Source: Lysobacter lycopersici (GTDB lineage: Bacteria; Pseudomonadota; Gammaproteobacteria; Xanthomonadales; Xanthomonadaceae). Taken from it: DNA of 64,000 nt. Within the stretch, counting starts at the first letter, position 1. Each line of letters starts with the position of its first letter. The translations under genes were made by a program, and so were the position numbers. Positions 11,030 to 18,636 of the stretch are shown here, one piece after another. Location of the stretch: NCBI RefSeq assembly GCF_007556775.1, contig NZ_CP041742.1, forward strand, positions 930,001 through 994,000, read 5' to 3'. A model generated the notes under the pieces. It saw only the letters and a list, made by a program, of their open reading frames with translations, was not told the DNA's origin and did no database searches.

Positions 11030-11734
11030 TCACTTCACGCTGACCAGCGTGACCTCGAACACCACCGCCACGTTCGGCGGGAAGCCGGTGCGCGGATCGG
11101 CGCCGTAGGCCTTGTCCGGCGGCAACGCGATCTCCCACTTGGAACCGGCGGGCATCTGCGCCAGCACGTCGCGCATCGCCGGCATCTCCACTTCGCTCAG
11201 CTTCATGCCGGGCATGGTCTGCGGCGCCTGCACCTGTTCCGGGCGCTGGCCCCACGGGAACGGACCGGACACCTGCAACTGCACGGTGCTGGCCATGGTC
11301 GGCTTGGCGCCGGTGCCGTTGGTCAGCACCTTGTACAGCGCGCCGCTCGGCAGCGACTTCACGCCGGCCTGCGAACGGTACTGCGCGATGTAGCCATCGC
11401 TCTTGGTCTTGTTGTCGGCGGCGGCCTTGTCGTACTTGGCCTTGGCTTCCTGCGCACGCGCCTGCTCGCGCTTCTGGAAGGCTTCGACCGCAGGCTTCAA
11501 CTGGTCGACGGTGATCGCCGGATCCTTCTTGCCGTAGGCGTCCTGCAGGCCCTTGATGACGCTGGCGATGTCGATCTGTTCGCCGCGCGATGCGAGGTCG
11601 GCGAGGTTGCCGCCGGTCTGGTAGCCGAAGTAATAGCTCAGCTTGCCCTTGTCGGACGAAATGTCCTGGGCCGAGGCAACTCCGGCCAGCAGGGCGGTGG
11701 CCGCCAGGGCGGCGGTGAGCAGACGCAACTTCAT
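11030..11734 (-). CDS. fkpA: FKBP-type peptidyl-prolyl isomerase, exported (Mip/FkpA type)
   Basis: Periplasmic or surface prolyl isomerase and chaperone of 234 residues. A signal peptide ends in GVASAQ. Next is the FKBP N-terminal dimerisation domain (SDKGKLSYYFGYQTGGNL) with a long charged helix (KREQARAQEAKAKYDK), then a C-terminal domain ending PPNVAVVFEVTLVSVK. The C-terminal domain lacks parts of the usual FKBP core such as the VxxGW...L(T/V)MK region, so catalytic activity is less certain than the fold. The start at 11734 has SD GGAGG 9 nt upstream and gives a normal signal peptide. Confidence 0.82.
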   Translation of the reverse strand: MKLRLLTAALAATALLAGVASAQDISSDKGKLSYYFGYQTGGNLADLASRGEQIDIASVIKGLQDAYGKKDPAITVDQLKPAVEAFQKREQARAQEAKAKYDKAAADNKTKSDGYIAQYRSQAGVKSLPSGALYKVLTNGTGAKPTMASTVQLQVSGPFPWGQRPEQVQAPQTMPGMKLSEVEMPAMRDVLAQMPAGSKWEIALPPDKAYGADPRTGFPPNVAVVFEVTLVSVK

Positions 11735-11769
11735 GCGGAACAACCTCCGTAGGGATGGGCCTCAACAGA

Positions 11770-11793
11770 ACGGGGCGGAAAAGTCCGCCCCGT
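11770..11793. other. 10-bp perfect hairpin in the fkpA / enoyl-CoA hydratase divergent region
   Basis: ACGGGGCGGA (11770-11779), AAAG loop, TCCGCCCCGT (11784-11793), 21 nt upstream of the fkpA SD. There is no adjacent T-run on the + strand. On the - strand the 3' side reads TCTGTTGAGG. It could be a 5'-UTR structure of fkpA or an operator; function unknown. Confidence 0.5.
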
Positions 11794-11907
11794 GAGGACG
11801 CGTTAGGATACCGGCGGCCGTGCTTAACCGCCACTGACACCGGGGCTCAGACCGCCTTCCAGGCCGCGAGTTCCGCACATTCCAGACATTCCGCGAGTCC
11901 CGATCCC

Positions 11908-12690
11908 ATGTCCGATTCCCCGCTGCTGGTCGCCGACGACGGCGCCGTCCGCACCCTGACGATCCATCGCCCCGAACGCCTGAATGCGCTCGACAGCGCC
12001 ACCATCCGCGCCCTGCACGCGGCCTTCGAAGCCGCCACGGCCGATCCCGCGGTGCGCGTGGTCGTGCTCACCGGCAGCGGGCCCAAGGCCTTCGTCGCTG
12101 GCGCCGACATCGCCGAAATGTCGGCCCTGAGCGCGGTCGAAGCCCGCGATTTCTCGCTGCGCGGCCAGCGCATGATGCGTTTCGTCGAGAAGATGCCGAA
12201 GCCGGTGATCGCGATGGTGAACGGTTTCGCCCTCGGCGGCGGGCTGGAACTGGCGATGTGCTGCCACCTGCGCATCGCCGCCGACACGGCGAAGGTCGGG
12301 CAGCCGGAAATCAACCTCGGCCTGATCCCCGGTTTCGGCGGCAGCCAGCGCCTGCTGCGCCTGGCCGGGCGCGCGGCGACGCTGGAACTGTGCCTCGTCG
12401 GCGCGCCGATCGCGGCCGAACGCGCGCTGCAACTGGGCATCGTCAACCGCGTCGTGCCCGCAGCGGAGCTGCAGGCGGAAACCACGAAACTCGCCGCGCA
12501 ACTCGCGTCCTCCGCGCCGCTCGCGCTGCGCGGCATGCTCGATTGCGTGAACGTCGGCGGCGAATGCGGGATCGAGGAAGGCCTCGAATACGAATCCGCG
12601 CAGTTCGGCCTGGTGTTCTCCAGCGAGGACATGCGCGAAGGCACCTCGGCCTTCCTCGAGAAGCGCAAGCCGGTGTTCACGGGAAAATAA
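11908..12690 (+). CDS. Enoyl-CoA hydratase (crotonase)
   Basis: Hydrates 2-enoyl-CoA in beta-oxidation. It has 260 residues. Both catalytic glutamates are present: GGGLELAMC (Glu114) and GQPEINLGLIPGFGGSQRL (Glu134). The oxyanion-hole AFVAGADIAEM and a C-terminal EGTSAFLEKRKPVFTGK helix are typical of short-chain enoyl-CoA hydratases. Monocistronic, bounded by a hairpin upstream and a repeat immediately after its stop. It is a true hydratase, unlike the isomerase-like paralogue at 7364. Confidence 0.93.
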   Translation: MSDSPLLVADDGAVRTLTIHRPERLNALDSATIRALHAAFEAATADPAVRVVVLTGSGPKAFVAGADIAEMSALSAVEARDFSLRGQRMMRFVEKMPKPVIAMVNGFALGGGLELAMCCHLRIAADTAKVGQPEINLGLIPGFGGSQRLLRLAGRAATLELCLVGAPIAAERALQLGIVNRVVPAAELQAETTKLAAQLASSAPLALRGMLDCVNVGGECGIEEGLEYESAQFGLVFSSEDMREGTSAFLEKRKPVFTGK

Positions 12691-12691
12691 T

Positions 12692-12777
12692 CGTCGTTCC
12701 CGCGAAGGCGGGAACCCATGGACCTTGGCTTTTCAAAGGGAAAACGTCCATGGATCCCCGCCTTCGCGGGGATGACG
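12692..12777. repeat. Palindromic repeat, family D (full inverted pair)
   Basis: Left hairpin TTCCCGC-GAAG-GCGGGAA (12697-12714) and right hairpin ATCCCCGC-CTTC-GCGGGGAT (12754-12773). The outer flanks CGTCGTTCCCGCGAAGGCGG and the matching right end are inverted copies, with CCATGG on both sides of a short spacer. A half copy is at 10962-10989. It lies directly after the hydratase stop. Confidence 0.8.
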
Positions 12778-12793
12778 AGCAAAGAACGCGCAT

Positions 12794-13153
12794 ATGACTG
12801 CAACCTGCCCGCTCTGCCGCTGCATCGAAGCGCATCCGGCGCACGCGATCCTCGCGGCGTTGCGCGAGGACGACCTCGATGCGGCGATCGAACGCGGCCT
12901 GCTCGACGCGCAGCCCTGCCCGGGTTGCTCCGAACGCTGCTCGACATCGCTGATCGAAGCGCGCGATCAACGACGACGCGCATTGGCCGCGCGCGAACGC
13001 TTCCGCGCGCGCGAAACGCGCCTCGCCCGCCGTGCCGCCGAACGCGATGCGGCGCGAAGCGATGCCGCGAGGCAACCGTCATCGCTGCCGCCGGCCGCGG
13101 CCGCGGCGCTGGCGCGGGCCAAGGCAAAAGCCACGGGGCGTCCGCCGCGATGA
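12794..13153 (+). CDS. Uncharacterised Cys-rich protein upstream of nth
   Basis: Not assigned to a named family. It has 119 residues. The N-terminal half has cysteine pairs TCPLCRC and PCPGCSERC with a short LAALREDDLDAAIERGLLD helix between them, which could form a zinc site. The C-terminal half is a long Arg/Ala-rich helix (RARETRLARRAAERDAARSD). The stop overlaps the nth start by 4 nt, so it is probably co-translated with the DNA repair enzyme. A role in DNA repair is only suggested by this linkage. Confidence 0.7.
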   Translation: MTATCPLCRCIEAHPAHAILAALREDDLDAAIERGLLDAQPCPGCSERCSTSLIEARDQRRRALAARERFRARETRLARRAAERDAARSDAARQPSSLPPAAAAALARAKAKATGRPPR

Positions 13154-13833
13154 TCGCGAAAAAGCGCGTGACGGCGAAGCGCAAGGCCAGGCGCATGACA
13201 CCGGCGGAGATCGATGAATTCTTCGCCCGCCTCGCCGAACTGGACCCGGAACCCGGGACCGAACTCGAATATTCGACGCCGTTCGAACTGCTGGTCGCGG
13301 TGGTGCTGTCGGCGCAGGCCACCGACGTTGGCGTCAACAAGGCGACGAAGAAACTGTTCCCGGTCGCGAACACGCCGTGGTCACTGCTCGACCTTGGAGA
13401 AGAAAAACTCAAGCGCCACATCTCGACGATCGGCCTGTACAACGCGAAAGCCGCGAACGTGATCGCGCTCAGCGCGCTGCTGTTGGAACGCCACGGCGGC
13501 GAAGTGCCGGCGACGCGCGCCGAACTCGAAGCGTTGCCCGGCGTCGGCCGCAAGACCGCGAACGTGGTGCTCAACACCGCATTCGGCGAAGAGACCATCG
13601 CGGTGGACACGCACATCTTCCGCGTCGCGAATCGCACCGGCATGGCCCCGGGCAAGGACGTGCGCGCGGTCGAGGACGGACTGCTGCGCGTGGTGCCGTC
13701 GCAATATCGACGGCACGCGCACCACTGGCTGATCCTGCACGGCCGCTACACCTGCAAGGCACGCAAACCGGAATGCCCGGCCTGCCCGGTGCGCGACCTC
13801 TGCCACTGGCCGGAAAAAACCGCGGCGACCTGA
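13150..13833 (+). CDS. nth: Endonuclease III
   Basis: DNA glycosylase/AP lyase removing oxidised pyrimidines. It has 227 residues from ATG 13150, which overlaps the previous stop. An internal ATG at 13195 would drop a basic leader (KKRVTAKRKARR) absent from E. coli Nth. Helix-hairpin-helix LPGVGRKTANVVLN carries the catalytic Lys135, VDTHIFRV carries Asp153, and the 4Fe-4S ligands follow the C-x6-C-x2-C-x5-C spacing near the C-terminus. A terminator follows. Confidence 0.97.
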   Translation: MIAKKRVTAKRKARRMTPAEIDEFFARLAELDPEPGTELEYSTPFELLVAVVLSAQATDVGVNKATKKLFPVANTPWSLLDLGEEKLKRHISTIGLYNAKAANVIALSALLLERHGGEVPATRAELEALPGVGRKTANVVLNTAFGEETIAVDTHIFRVANRTGMAPGKDVRAVEDGLLRVVPSQYRRHAHHWLILHGRYTCKARKPECPACPVRDLCHWPEKTAAT

Positions 13834-13854
13834 GGCGGCGATTCCCTGAAATGA

Positions 13855-13882
13855 AAAACGGCGGGCCGAAGCCCGCCGTTTT
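13855..13882. terminator. Bidirectional terminator between nth and the porin gene
   Basis: AAAACGGCGGGC (13855-13866), CGAA loop, GCCCGCCGTTTT (13871-13882). The perfect 12-bp stem ends in A/T runs on both sides and serves the convergent nth (+) and oprP-like (-) transcripts. Confidence 0.92.
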
Positions 13883-13904
13883 CGTTACGCGATGTCGCGC
13901 CCAA

Positions 13905-15107
13905 TCACCACTGCACGTCGCCCCACACGCCGAACTCGTTGGTCTTGAGGTCGGCGGTGGTGTCGCTGTCCTGGTCGGTGTGCTTGAACACCGCCGCCAG
14001 CTTGAAGCCCTTGACGATCGGGAACTCGACGCCGAGGTTGTAGTACTTCTGGGTCAGGCTCGGGTTGAGGTCCTTGCTCAGGTCCGCCGAGTCGTAGCGG
14101 CCGAACACCGAGATGCCGCCCTGCGTGACCACGGCGCTGCCCCACAGCGAGTAGCCGTCGGCCTTGTCCGAAGTCGTCGCGAGTTCGCGGCTCCAGTTCT
14201 TGGCCTGGAAGTATTCGGCGCCGAGGCGGAACTTCGGCGAGGACCATGCGGCCAGCGCATCGAAGCGGTTCGCGGTGTGCAGCGCGTCCGTGGATTCGGT
14301 TTCCAGGCCCTGGTGGCCGCTGTAGGCGCCGATCGCGATGATCGTGCTCTGGGTCGGTGCGAAGCCGACGCGGCCTTCGACGTCCATGCCCTTGCTGCGG
14401 CTCGGGTTCTTGTAGCCGCCGCCGCTCACCACCGACGCCGCGTAATTGAACATGCCGTCGCCGAGGGTGCCGCCGGCATGGAAGCCCCAATCCGCCGAGT
14501 TGCCGTACTTGAGGCGATCGACGAGGGTGTTCTCGACGTAGCGGTAGCCGTAATAGCCTTCGGCGAACGGGATCCACGGCATGTCCGCGGAACCGATGCG
14601 CAATGTGAAGGCGTCACTGAACTTGCCCTGCAGGTAGGCCTTCTTCAGGAACACTTCGGTGGCGCCGACCGCGGAGCTGTACTGGAAATCGGTGGTGATG
14701 TTGGCCGACCACTTGTCGTCGAACTTGTGGTCGATGCCGACGTAGAAGCGCTTCACGTCGAAACCGATGCCGGTGTTGTTGATCTTGGTGCCGTCGCTCT
14801 CCTGCTCGAGGCTGGTCGCGTCGAAGAAGATGCGACCGCTGACCTTGGTGTTGTTGACCAGTTTCTCGAGCGCGTCGGCCTTGGTGTTGGTCGCCTGCGC
14901 GGCCTCGATCGCCTTGGCCTGGGTCACGTTGACATCGGACTGCGCATCGGTTTGCGCCTGCAACTCTTCGACCTGCGCCTGCAGCGCGGCGATTTGCGCC
15001 TTCATGGCCGCGAGCTGCGCGGCGGTATCGTCGGCAGCACGGGCCGGGGCAACGGCCGCGAGGCCGAGGCCGACGGCGATGGCCGAGGCGAGCAGATTGG
15101 AACGCAT
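13905..15107 (-). CDS. Phosphate-selective porin OprP/OprO family
   Basis: Outer-membrane channel for phosphate or polyphosphate. It has 400 residues: signal peptide ending APARAAD, a coiled-coil segment (AQLAAMKAQIAALQAQVEEL) typical of OprP/O N-termini, then a beta-rich barrel (SGRIFFDATSLEQE, FYVGIDHKFDDKWSANITTD) ending in terminal Trp as expected for BAM recognition. SD GGAG lies 7 nt before ATG. Divergent from pstS1, with Pho-box-like repeats in between. Context supports a role in phosphate uptake. Confidence 0.92.
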   Translation of the reverse strand: MRSNLLASAIAVGLGLAAVAPARAADDTAAQLAAMKAQIAALQAQVEELQAQTDAQSDVNVTQAKAIEAAQATNTKADALEKLVNNTKVSGRIFFDATSLEQESDGTKINNTGIGFDVKRFYVGIDHKFDDKWSANITTDFQYSSAVGATEVFLKKAYLQGKFSDAFTLRIGSADMPWIPFAEGYYGYRYVENTLVDRLKYGNSADWGFHAGGTLGDGMFNYAASVVSGGGYKNPSRSKGMDVEGRVGFAPTQSTIIAIGAYSGHQGLETESTDALHTANRFDALAAWSSPKFRLGAEYFQAKNWSRELATTSDKADGYSLWGSAVVTQGGISVFGRYDSADLSKDLNPSLTQKYYNLGVEFPIVKGFKLAAVFKHTDQDSDTTADLKTNEFGVWGDVQW

Positions 15108-15193
15108 GGTGTTTCTCCGCGAATGTTGGGGAATGTCGTCCGGCTGCACGACATCGCCGTGCCACGGGGCGATGTGAAGATTCCGATAAGTCC

Positions 15194-15211
15194 GTGACAG
15201 TTTTGCGTCAC
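15194..15211 (-). promoter_or_regulatory. Possible Pho box for the porin gene
   Basis: Minus strand: GTGACGC (15211-15205), 4-nt spacer, CTGTCAC (15200-15194). The second heptamer fits the PhoB half-site CTGTCAT at 6 of 7; the first is weak. It lies about 87 bp upstream of the porin ATG. Confidence 0.4.
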
Positions 15212-15256
15212 TTCGCGCATCGATTCGCGCATCCGGTAACGAACCCCGCGCAACGA

Positions 15257-15296
15257 CTGTCACGCGGGTGCAATGAAAACGCCGCGGGCCCGTCAC
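15257..15296 (+). promoter_or_regulatory. Possible Pho box cluster upstream of pstS1
   Basis: CTGTCAC at 15257-15263, GTGCAAT at 15268-15274 and CCGTCAC at 15290-15296 are spaced 11 and 22 bp apart, the helical phase of PhoB half-sites. The fit is moderate. It lies 65-104 bp upstream of the pstS1 start. Confidence 0.45.
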
Positions 15297-15360
15297 GCAA
15301 TGGCCTTGCAATGCCGCCACGGCACCAAGGCCGCATTGCAATCCCTCCGAGGAGACTTCC

Positions 15361-16380
15361 GTGACTTTCCTGACCAAGCGCCGCATCGCCGCGGCCGTCG
15401 CCGGCGCCACGCTGGCATTCGCCGCGCAGGCCGCCACCGTCACCGGTGCCGGTTCCAGCTTCGTGTACCCGGTGCTGTCGAAATGGTCGGCGGCCTACAG
15501 CCAAGCCACCGGCAACCAGATCAATTACCAGTCCATCGGCTCCGGTGGCGGCATTGCCCAGATCCAGGCCGCGACCGTCGACTTCGGCGCCTCCGACAAG
15601 CCGCTGCCCGCATCCGATCTGAAGAAGTACGGCCTGGGCCAGTTCCCGGTCGTGATCGGCGGCATCGTGCCGGTCGTGCACGTGCCGGGCGTCGCCCCGG
15701 GCGCGATGAAGCTCGACGGCAACGTGCTCGCCGCCATCTTCCTCGGCAATGTCTCCAAGTGGAACGACCCGGCGATCGCCGCGCTCAACGGCGGCCTGAA
15801 CCTGCCCGATCTCAAGATCACCGTCGTGCACCGTTCCGACGGTTCCGGCACCACCTTCAACTTCACCAACTACCTGTCCAAGGTCGACGCGGACTGGAAG
15901 GCCAAGGTCGGCGAAGGCACTGCCGTGCAGTGGCCGGCCGGCATCGGCGGCAAGGGCAACGAAGGCGTCGCCGCCTACGTGAAGCAGATCAACGGCGGCA
16001 TCGGCTACGTCGAATACGCCTATGCGTTGCAGAACAAACTCGCGTTCTCGCGCATGAAGAACGCCTCGGGCAACTTCGTGCAACCGCGCGACGACAGCTT
16101 CGCCGCCGCCGCCGCGACCGCCGACTGGAACTCGGCGCCGGACTTCAACGTGATCATGACCAATGCCCCGGGCGACACCGCGTGGCCGATCACCGCCACC
16201 ACCTGGGCAATCATGTACAAGAAGCCGAAGAACGCCGCGCAGACCAAGGCCGCGCTGGACTTCTTCAAGTGGTCGTTCGAGAACGGCCAGTCGCAGGCCG
16301 CCTCGCTCGACTACGTGCCGCTGCCGGACACGCTGGTGCAGAAGATCGAGGCCTACTGGGCGCAGAACATCAAGTCCTGA
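15361..16380 (+). CDS. pstS: Phosphate ABC transporter substrate-binding protein PstS (first copy)
   Basis: Periplasmic high-affinity phosphate-binding protein of 339 residues with a cleavable signal peptide (AFAAQA). Phosphate-contact motifs are present: GAGSSFVYP, SIGSGGGIAQI, DFGASDKPL and HRSDGSGTTFNF. The start is GTG at 15361, with GAGGAG six bases upstream and an in-frame signal peptide directly after. It is followed by an intrinsic terminator, so most transcripts probably end before the second copy. Strongly similar to the lipoprotein copy at 16563. Confidence 0.96.
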   Translation: MTFLTKRRIAAAVAGATLAFAAQAATVTGAGSSFVYPVLSKWSAAYSQATGNQINYQSIGSGGGIAQIQAATVDFGASDKPLPASDLKKYGLGQFPVVIGGIVPVVHVPGVAPGAMKLDGNVLAAIFLGNVSKWNDPAIAALNGGLNLPDLKITVVHRSDGSGTTFNFTNYLSKVDADWKAKVGEGTAVQWPAGIGGKGNEGVAAYVKQINGGIGYVEYAYALQNKLAFSRMKNASGNFVQPRDDSFAAAAATADWNSAPDFNVIMTNAPGDTAWPITATTWAIMYKKPKNAAQTKAALDFFKWSFENGQSQAASLDYVPLPDTLVQKIEAYWAQNIKS

Positions 16381-16411
16381 ACCGCGATTCCTCTCCCTCC
16401 AAACTGCTTTC

Positions 16412-16436
16412 CGGGCCCTTCGGGGCCCGTTTTTTT
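16412..16436 (+). terminator. Intrinsic terminator after pstS1
   Basis: CGGGCCC (16412-16418), TTCG tetraloop, GGGCCCG (16423-16429), then seven T. A strong rho-independent terminator placed between the two pstS genes. Confidence 0.93.
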
Positions 16437-16461
16437 GCCCCGGTTCCTGAACGCGGGCGCG

Positions 16462-16501
16462 CTGTCATGCAAGGCCTCGCGCGGTGTCATCGCAGTGTCA
16501 C
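16462..16501 (+). promoter_or_regulatory. Pho box upstream of pstS2-pstCAB-phoU
   Basis: CTGTCAT (16462-16468), GTGTCAT (16484-16490) and GTGTCAC (16495-16501) lie at intervals of 22 and 11 bp, i.e. in 11-bp phase. They match the PhoB half-site CTGTCAT at 7, 6 and 5 of 7 positions. The last two form a normal 18-bp box with a 4-nt spacer. About 61 bp upstream of the pstS2 ATG. Confidence 0.75.
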
Positions 16502-16562
16502 GAAAACATCATTTCATGGCGGCATCCCGGCGCACGGCCGGATCGAACCACGGAGCCGCCGC

Positions 16563-17651
16563 ATGAACCGCATCGTCCGCACCACCGCCCTCGCCCTCGC
16601 CACCACCTTCGCACTCGCCGCGTGCAAGGGCGGCGACCAGGCGCCGGCCGCCGCGCCTTCCGCCGATGCCGCCGCGGCGCAGCCCGCGGGCGACGCGGTC
16701 GCTGCTGAAATCACCGGCGCCGGCGCGACCTTCATCTATCCGCTGATCTCGAAGTGGTCGGACGACTACAACAAGGCCACCGGGCACAAGATCAACTACC
16801 AGTCGATCGGTTCCGGCGGCGGCATCGCGCAGATCAAGGCCGCGACCGTCGACTTCGGTTCTTCCGACAAGCCGCTACCCAGCGACGAGCTCGCGGCCTC
16901 CGGCCTCGGCCAGTTCCCGTCCGCGGTCGGCGGCGTGGTGCCGGTGGCGAACATCGACGGCATCGCGCCGGGCCAGCTGCGCCTGACAGGCACGCTGATC
17001 GCCGACATCTTCCTCGGCAAGATCACCAAGTGGAACGACCCGGCGATCGCCGCGCTCAACCCGGGCGTGGCGCTGCCCGCGGCGACGATCAACGTCGTGC
17101 ACCGTTCCGACGGTTCCGGCACCACCTTCAACTTCGTCAATTACCTGTCCAAGGTCAGCCCGGAGTGGAAGGCGAAAGTCGGCGAAGGCACGTCGGTGCA
17201 GTGGCCGAACGGTATCGGCGGCAAGGGCAACGAAGGCGTGGCCGCGTACGTGAAGCAGCTCAAGGGCGCGCTCGGTTACGTCGAGCTGGCCTACGCGCTA
17301 CAGAACAAGATGGCCTACGCGCAGATGCAGAACAGCGCCGGCAATTGGGTGCAGCCCAGCGCCGAGAGCTTCGCCGCCGCCGCGGCCGCCGCGGACTGGA
17401 AGAACGCGAAGGACTTCAGCCTGGTGATCACCAATGCGCCGGGCGAAGGCGCATGGCCCATCGCCGCGACCAACTTCATCCTGATGTACAAGCAGCCCAA
17501 GGACGCGAAGCGTTCGCAGGATGCGCTCGACTTCTTCAAGTGGGCGCTGGAGAACGGCCAGCCGCAGGCGCAGACGCTGGACTACGTACCACTGCCGAAG
17601 GAACTGGTGCAGCAGGTCGAACAGTACTGGGCCAGCGAGTTCAAGCACTGA
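16563..17651 (+). CDS. pstS: Phosphate ABC transporter substrate-binding lipoprotein PstS (second copy)
   Basis: 362 residues. It differs from the first copy by a lipobox (FALAAC, Cys21) and an Ala/Pro-rich linker (~25 residues) before the binding domain, so it is predicted to be membrane-anchored. The same motifs follow: GAGATFIYPL, SIGSGGGIAQI, DFGSSDKPL, HRSDGSGTTFNF. It is followed by pstC after 19 bp and is probably the first gene of the pstS-pstC-pstA-pstB-phoU operon, under the Pho box at 16462. The two copies probably arose by tandem duplication and differ in localisation. Confidence 0.95.
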   Translation: MNRIVRTTALALATTFALAACKGGDQAPAAAPSADAAAAQPAGDAVAAEITGAGATFIYPLISKWSDDYNKATGHKINYQSIGSGGGIAQIKAATVDFGSSDKPLPSDELAASGLGQFPSAVGGVVPVANIDGIAPGQLRLTGTLIADIFLGKITKWNDPAIAALNPGVALPAATINVVHRSDGSGTTFNFVNYLSKVSPEWKAKVGEGTSVQWPNGIGGKGNEGVAAYVKQLKGALGYVELAYALQNKMAYAQMQNSAGNWVQPSAESFAAAAAAADWKNAKDFSLVITNAPGEGAWPIAATNFILMYKQPKDAKRSQDALDFFKWALENGQPQAQTLDYVPLPKELVQQVEQYWASEFKH

Positions 17652-17670
17652 GCACGGATCTCGCACGAGC

Positions 17671-18636
17671 ATGAACGCGATCGCACTCCCCGCGCGCGCC
17701 GAACGCGACGCGCGCGACCACGCCGCCGACCGCGGCTTCCGCTGGCTGGTCACCGGCGCCGGCCTGTTCGTGCTCGCGGCGCTGGCCGCCGCCGCGTTGT
17801 CCATGCTGTGGGGCGGGCGCGAGGCGCTGCACAAGTTCGGGCCCGGTTTCTTCTTCTCGAAGGCCTGGGATCCGGTCGGCCAGCAGTTCGGCGCGCTGGT
17901 GCCGATCTACGGCACGCTGGTCACCGCGCTGATCGCGATGCTGATCGCGGTGCCGGTGAGCTTCGGCATCGCCATGTTCCTGACCGAAATCGCGCCGAAG
18001 TGGATGCGCGGTGCGGTCGGCGCGGCGATCGAACTGCTCGCCGGCATTCCCTCGATCATCTACGGCATGTGGGGCCTGTTCGTGCTCGTACCGGTGCTGG
18101 CCGAACACGTGTATCCGTGGATCGATGCGCACCTCGGCGGATTGCCGCTGGTGGGCGCGCTGTTCTCCGGCCCGCCGCTGGGGCTGGGCATGCTCACCGC
18201 CGGCCTGGTGCTGGCGGTGATGGTGATCCCGTTCATCGCCTCGGTGATGCGCGAGGTGTTCCTGACCGTGCCGACGCGGCTCAAGGAATCAGCTTACGCA
18301 CTCGGTTCCACCCGCTGGGAAGTGGTGTGGGACGTGGTGCTGCCGTACACGCGTTCGGCGGTGATCGGCGGCGTGTTCCTCGGCCTCGGCCGCGCGCTCG
18401 GCGAAACCATGGCCGTCACCTTCGTGCTCGGCAACGCGCACGAGCTGACCGCGTCGCTGCTGATGCCGGGCAATTCCATCGCCGCGACGATCGCCAATGA
18501 ATTCGCCGAAGCCGACGGCGACCTGTACCGCTCGGCGCTGATCCTGCTCGGCTTCGTACTGTTCATCGTCACCTTCGTGGTGCTCGCCGCCGCGCGCCTG
18601 ATGCTGCGCCGCCTGCAGAAGCGGGAGGGCAACTGA
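17671..18636 (+). CDS. pstC: Phosphate ABC transporter permease PstC
   Basis: Inner-membrane permease half of the Pst importer; 321 residues with about six transmembrane helices (e.g. TLVTALIAMLIAVPVSFGIA, ILLGFVLFIVTFVVLAAARL). The binding-protein-dependent permease EAA-type loop ESAYALGSTRWEVVWDVVLP, with GRALGETMAVTFVLG, is conserved. The stop overlaps pstA by one base (TGATG). Confidence 0.96.
   Translation: MNAIALPARAERDARDHAADRGFRWLVTGAGLFVLAALAAAALSMLWGGREALHKFGPGFFFSKAWDPVGQQFGALVPIYGTLVTALIAMLIAVPVSFGIAMFLTEIAPKWMRGAVGAAIELLAGIPSIIYGMWGLFVLVPVLAEHVYPWIDAHLGGLPLVGALFSGPPLGLGMLTAGLVLAVMVIPFIASVMREVFLTVPTRLKESAYALGSTRWEVVWDVVLPYTRSAVIGGVFLGLGRALGETMAVTFVLGNAHELTASLLMPGNSIAATIANEFAEADGDLYRSALILLGFVLFIVTFVVLAAARLMLRRLQKREGN

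Noticed and set aside
15361-17651. Second pstS as an assembly duplication
   Set aside because: The two copies differ throughout, in signal type, linker and spacers, so this is true divergence.
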